A DNA stretch of 6,347 bases from QAMH01 sp964435565 (GTDB lineage Bacteria; Actinomycetota; Coriobacteriia; Coriobacteriales; QAMH01). Shown here piece by piece: positions 5,742 to 6,347 of this stretch. The stretch is from NCBI GenBank assembly GCA_964435565.1, contig CAYSZR010000075.1, positions 1 through 6,347 on the forward strand, in the 5' to 3' direction. Each line of letters starts with the position of its first letter. The first letter of the stretch is position 1. The notes under the pieces were generated by a model. It saw nothing but the letters and a program-made list of their open reading frames with translations, made no database searches and was not told the origin of the DNA. Position numbers and translations under genes: made by a program.

Positions 5742-5812
5742 CCGCTACGCGGCTGCGTTTTACCGCGTGCATGCAGCTTGAAAAGCTCATATACTAGCGA
5801 GTCCCAAAAAAT
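5742..5812 (+). other. Structured leader before tRNA-Tyr
   Basis: The predicted 5' leader can fold into ACGCGG (5747-5752) with CCGCGT (5763-5768), loop 10 nt. A second compact hairpin is AGCTT (5775-5779) with AAGCT (5783-5787), loop GAA. A short CCCA (5803-5806) can pair with TGGG (5812-5815), reaching into the tRNA-Tyr acceptor strand. A TATACT (5790-5795) has no matching -35. No coding sequence with a ribosome site is seen. Confidence 0.4.
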
Positions 5813-5897
5813 GGGCGTGTGCCGGAGCGGTTAATCGGGACGGGCTGTAAACCCGTTGGCTTTGCCTACCATGGTTCGAATCCATGCGCGCCCACCA
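5813..5897 (+). tRNA. tRNA-Tyr (anticodon GUA)
   Basis: Class II tRNA of 85 nt with encoded CCA (5895-5897). GGGCGTG (5813-5819) pairs with CGCGCCC (5887-5893) with one G-U. Anticodon stem ACGGG/CCCGT encloses CTGTAAA, with GTA at 5847-5849. The long variable arm has a GGC-TTT-GCC helix (5858-5866), and the T stem is CATGG/CCATG. The anticodon and the long arm agree on tyrosine. Confidence 0.97.
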
Positions 5898-5904
5898 CTT
5901 TTTT

Positions 5905-5979
5905 GCCTGTGTAGCTCAGGGGTAGAGCACATCCTTGGTAAGGATGAGGCCATCGGTTCAAATCCGATCACAGGCTCCA
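5905..5979 (+). tRNA. tRNA-Thr (anticodon GGU)
   Basis: Acceptor GCCTGTG (5905-5911) pairs perfectly with CACAGGC (5969-5975). D stem is GCTC/GAGC, anticodon stem CATCC/GGATG around TTGGTAA with GGT at 5937-5939, and T stem ATCGG/CCGAT. The discriminator is T and CCA is encoded (5977-5979). It reads ACC and ACU, complementing tRNA-Thr(UGU). It starts 7 nt after tRNA-Tyr. Confidence 0.97.
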
Positions 5980-5985
5980 CCTAAT

Positions 5986-6062
5986 GGCGGCGTAGCTCAG
6001 TTGGTTAGAGCGCACGGTTCATACCCGTGTTGCCATTGGTTCGAGTCCAATCGCCGCTACCA
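5986..6062 (+). tRNA. tRNA-Met (anticodon CAU), probably elongator
   Basis: GGCGGCG (5986-5992) pairs with CGCCGCT (6052-6058), leaving a G1-U72 wobble. D stem GCTC/GAGC, anticodon stem CACGG/CCGTG around TTCATAC with CAT at 6020-6022, T stem ATTGG/CCAAT, and encoded CCA (6060-6062). The anticodon stem lacks the three consecutive G-C pairs of initiator tRNA, and 1-72 is G-U, so an elongator is favoured. A lysidine-type tRNA-Ile2 also carries CAU; the GGCG...CGCTACCA ends fit elongator Met better. It starts 6 nt after tRNA-Thr(GGU). Confidence 0.9.
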
Positions 6063-6067
6063 TTAAT

Positions 6068-6090
6068 TACCCGTCTCAAAAGAGGCGGTA
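6068..6090 (+). other. Hairpin between tRNA-Met and tuf
   Basis: CCGTCTC (6071-6077) pairs with GAGGCGG (6082-6088) with one G-U around an AAAA loop. TA/TA pairs extend it past a bulged C6070. Only GTTTAAAAT follows, not a T tract, so it may be a partial terminator, a processing site or an attenuation element that sets how much tRNA transcription continues into tuf. Confidence 0.5.
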
Positions 6091-6114
6091 TACGTTTAAA
6101 ATAGACAGCAATGA

Positions 6115-6137
6115 CGCCCCCGCTTAAGCCGGGAGCG
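6115..6137 (+). other. Hairpin in the tuf 5' leader
   Basis: CGC (6115-6117) pairs with GCG (6135-6137), CCC (6119-6121) with GGG (6131-6133), and GC (6122-6123) with GC (6128-6129) around a TTAA loop. It has one C-A mismatch and one bulged C6130. It ends 22 nt before the tuf Shine-Dalgarno, too far away to cover it. Confidence 0.4.
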
Positions 6138-6159
6138 AGCAAATGCAAGTTCAGCAACT

Positions 6160-6165
6160 AGGAGG
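6160..6165 (+). promoter_or_regulatory. Strong Shine-Dalgarno of tuf
   Basis: AGGAGG lies 4 nt ahead of the ATG at 6170. It is the most complete ribosome site in the window, as expected for a very highly expressed gene. Confidence 0.85.
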
Positions 6166-6169
6166 AAAA

Positions 6170-6347
6170 ATGGCTGAAAAGGAACATTTTGACCGAAGCT
6201 TAGAGCATGTTAACATTGGTACTATCGGACACGTAGACCATGGTAAGACAACTCTGACAGCTGCAATTACAAAGTATCTTTCTGAAAACCCAGATGCTGG
6301 TAAGGCTAAGTTTGAAGCATACGATATGATCGACAAGGCTCCCGAAG
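6170..6347 (+). CDS. tuf: Elongation factor Tu, N-terminal part (3' end outside window)
   Basis: GTPase that delivers aminoacyl-tRNA to the ribosomal A site. 59 complete codons are present. HVNIGTIGHVDHGKTTLTAAITKYL (13-37) contains the P-loop G20-H-V-D-H-G-K26-T27 that is diagnostic of EF-Tu, and YDMIDKAPE near the window edge leads toward switch I. The start at ATG 6170 gives the usual MAEKEHFDRS-type N terminus. It follows tRNA-Thr and tRNA-Met and is probably on their transcript. Codon choice differs from its neighbours: by hand count 21 of the 59 codons end in G or C, against 34 of the first 59 in cysS, and all six lysines use AAG. Whether another tuf copy exists cannot be seen from here. 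Confidence 0.97.
   Translation, partial: MAEKEHFDRSLEHVNIGTIGHVDHGKTTLTAAITKYLSENPDAGKAKFEAYDMIDKAPE

Noticed and set aside
5542..5790. Minus-strand open frame of 82 codons across tRNA-Thr(UGU)
   Set aside because: Its middle (RQESNPQPSVYKTAALPL) is the familiar false protein obtained by translating the antisense of a tRNA gene; no ribosome site and no other support.
5899..5904. Run of six T directly after tRNA-Tyr as a terminator
   Set aside because: The next tRNA starts at 5905 with no promoter between them, and the tRNA fold is not a typical terminator hairpin; more likely just a spacer.

Overview
The window reads as ordinary bacterial chromosome of moderate GC, with every supported gene on the + strand. 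The gene order (clpC, disA-like, ispD, ispF, cysS, rlmB, a YacP/Rae1-type NYN nuclease, four tRNAs, tuf) is a condensed form of a cluster shared by Firmicutes and Actinobacteria. Protein flavour, an Actinobacteria-like Thr-Met tRNA pair, and a Firmicutes-like YacP gene together suggest an actinobacterium of the class Coriobacteriia. That placement is an inference from memory of gene orders, not a search result.

Layout. Positions 1-628 hold the last 208 residues of a ClpC ATPase, closed by a Rho-independent terminator (633-672). A candidate extended -10 promoter (688-696) then precedes disA-ispD-ispF (732-2642), which are tightly packed. The DisA-like protein is only the diadenylate cyclase domain. 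IspD carries an N-terminal extension of about 53 residues. A 145-nt gap contains a 16-bp tandem repeat and weak promoter-like sequence. Next come cysS, rlmB and the NYN nuclease (2788-5508), which overlap one another and are probably translationally coupled. From 5572 there are four tRNA genes with encoded CCA ends: Thr(UGU), Tyr(GUA), Thr(GGU) and elongator Met(CAU). They lead into the first 59 codons of tuf (EF-Tu), which runs off the window.

How it fits together. The genes serve information processing and core metabolism. ClpC handles protein quality control and the DAC protein makes c-di-AMP. IspD and IspF are two steps of the MEP isoprenoid pathway. CysS charges tRNA-Cys, RlmB-like methylase modifies rRNA, and Rae1-like nuclease probably acts on ribosome-associated mRNA. 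The tRNAs and EF-Tu feed translation. A near-consensus promoter (TTGACA, 17-nt spacer, TATTAT) lies between the first and second tRNA, so tRNA-Tyr to tuf can be transcribed as its own unit with a structured leader of about 70 nt.

No mobile element, CRISPR array or defence system was seen. The most notable points are the HhH-less DisA, its in-frame juxtaposition to an extended IspD, the tandem repeat before cysS, and the structured RNA around the tRNA-tuf unit.
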